NCBI GenBank assembly: GCA_031376995.1
Contig: JANMEO010000205.1
Coordinates: forward strand, 1-5,444
Reading direction: 5' to 3'
Length of the DNA: 5,444 bases
Source: CANHBY01 sp031376995
GTDB taxonomy: Bacteria > Pseudomonadota > Gammaproteobacteria > Burkholderiales > Burkholderiaceae_C
In this document: piece by piece, positions 5,056 to 5,444 of the stretch
Layout of the letters: every line of letters starts with the position of its first letter
Position numbering within the stretch: position 1 is the stretch's first letter
The notes under the pieces: model-generated
Seen by the model: only the letters and a program-made list of their open reading frames with translations
What the model was told of the DNA's origin: nothing
Database searches by the model: none
Program-made: the position numbers and the translations under genes

Positions 5056-5334
5056 ATGAATCGAATAGGCAAGCCTGGGGGTACTCCGGTCGCGCCAACT
5101 CCCACAGCATTGGATGCCGAGAAAGACCACAAATCGCAACGTCAGGAGATAGGCACCGGGGGCAGCTTGCCAACAGGGCCTGCGACTCCACGCAAGTCTA
5201 ATGTCAGTCGATTGGAAACAAACTTGCGGCGGGAGGCCTTGCAACGTGCCAATTTATTTTCCTCTTCCGATTCCTCTTTATCGAAGAATCCCAATGGATC
5301 TAAAACAACGTGTCCTTCCGGCAAATCTGCATGA
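5056..5334 (+). CDS. Doubtful hypothetical small protein, plus strand
   Basis: This frame could encode 92 residues from the ATG at 5056, or 94 from 5050. The composition is rich in Ser, Thr, Pro, Lys and Asn (start MNRIGKPGGTPVAPTPTALD, later SRLETNLRREALQRAN). It is hydrophilic and probably disordered, with no signal peptide or known motif. Only a weak GGG-type ribosome site is present. It overlaps the minus-strand frame 5142-5369 almost completely, and at most one of the two is likely to be a gene. Its direction agrees with the partial gene that starts 59 bases downstream. Confidence 0.3.
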   Translation: MNRIGKPGGTPVAPTPTALDAEKDHKSQRQEIGTGGSLPTGPATPRKSNVSRLETNLRREALQRANLFSSSDSSLSKNPNGSKTTCPSGKSA

Positions 5335-5369
5335 ATTGATTCTGTGAACTGCGTACCGTCTGCTGCCAT
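5142..5369 (-). CDS. Doubtful hypothetical small acidic protein, minus strand
   Basis: This frame could encode 75 residues starting MAADGTQFTESIHADLPEGH. An acidic cluster follows (DKEESEEENK), then a basic stretch (CKASRRKF). An AAGG sits about six bases before the ATG, a better ribosome site than that of the overlapping plus-strand frame. No family is recognised and no membrane segment is present. If real, it would be divergent from the gene starting at 5394, with only 24 bases between the starts. It is an alternative reading of the same DNA as 5056-5334. Confidence 0.3.
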   Translation of the reverse strand: MAADGTQFTESIHADLPEGHVVLDPLGFFDKEESEEENKLARCKASRRKFVSNRLTLDLRGVAGPVGKLPPVPIS

Positions 5370-5382
5370 TGCAACCTTGGAT

Positions 5383-5388
5383 GGAGAG
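5383..5388 (+). promoter_or_regulatory. Ribosome binding site of the edge gene
   Basis: GGAGAG is five bases before the ATG at 5394. A second GGAG (5390-5393) would suit the in-frame ATG at 5403, so either start is possible. Confidence 0.5.
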
Positions 5389-5393
5389 CGGAG

Positions 5394-5444
5394 ATGAAAG
5401 CGATGAGAAAGACGGTGCAGGTGCAGGCCGGGGTGGACGCGTTG
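5394..5444 (+). CDS. 5' end of a gene cut by the window edge
   Basis: Seventeen codons are visible (MKAMRKTVQVQAGVDAL), open to the edge, with a good GGAGAG ribosome site. The codons are GC-ending (GTG CAG GTG CAG GCC GGG GTG GAC GCG), as in the confident genes of the window. Too little is present to name a family. The start could be 5394 or 5403. Confidence 0.5.
   Translation, partial: MKAMRKTVQVQAGVDAL

Overview
The base composition, codon use and protein types suggest a betaproteobacterium, probably Burkholderiales and perhaps Comamonadaceae. This is an inference from gene style only; there is no rRNA or other taxonomic marker in the window. The layout is three complete chromosomal-type genes on the + strand, separated by long spacers filled with repeat elements and decayed coding fragments. 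The window ends in the first codons of a fourth gene.

Region by region: 62-378 holds two side-by-side copies of a short palindromic, MITE-like repeat. 399-1394 encodes an exported alpha/beta hydrolase with a GHSFG nucleophile elbow. 1395-1610 is a spacer ending in a solo repeat terminus. 1611-2675 encodes an Old Yellow Enzyme-type flavin ene-reductase. 2676-3427 is a composite spacer with a solo repeat end, a minus-strand coding remnant, one full repeat nested inside an older degenerate copy, and a hairpin before the next gene. 3437-4237 encodes a membrane-anchored single receiver-domain response regulator. 4238-5393 has no confident gene. It holds a transposon-associated protein fragment next to another repeat end, a set of iterated motifs resembling an IS21-type end, and two mutually antisense small ORFs. 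5394 to the edge is the start of a further + strand gene.

The three complete genes do not form an obvious operon or pathway, since each is isolated by repeat-bearing spacers. The main signal is the repeat family. The 12-mer GCATCTTCAGTT or its complement occurs exactly seven times. Full copies are about 163-165 bp, end in matching inverted termini (TATACCCATC.../...GATGGGTATA) and are near-palindromic along their whole length. At their centre is an 18-bp stem whose tip differs between copies but keeps its pairing. I find no transposase for them in the window. They look like non-autonomous mobile elements or structured repeats that have inserted repeatedly, once into each other.
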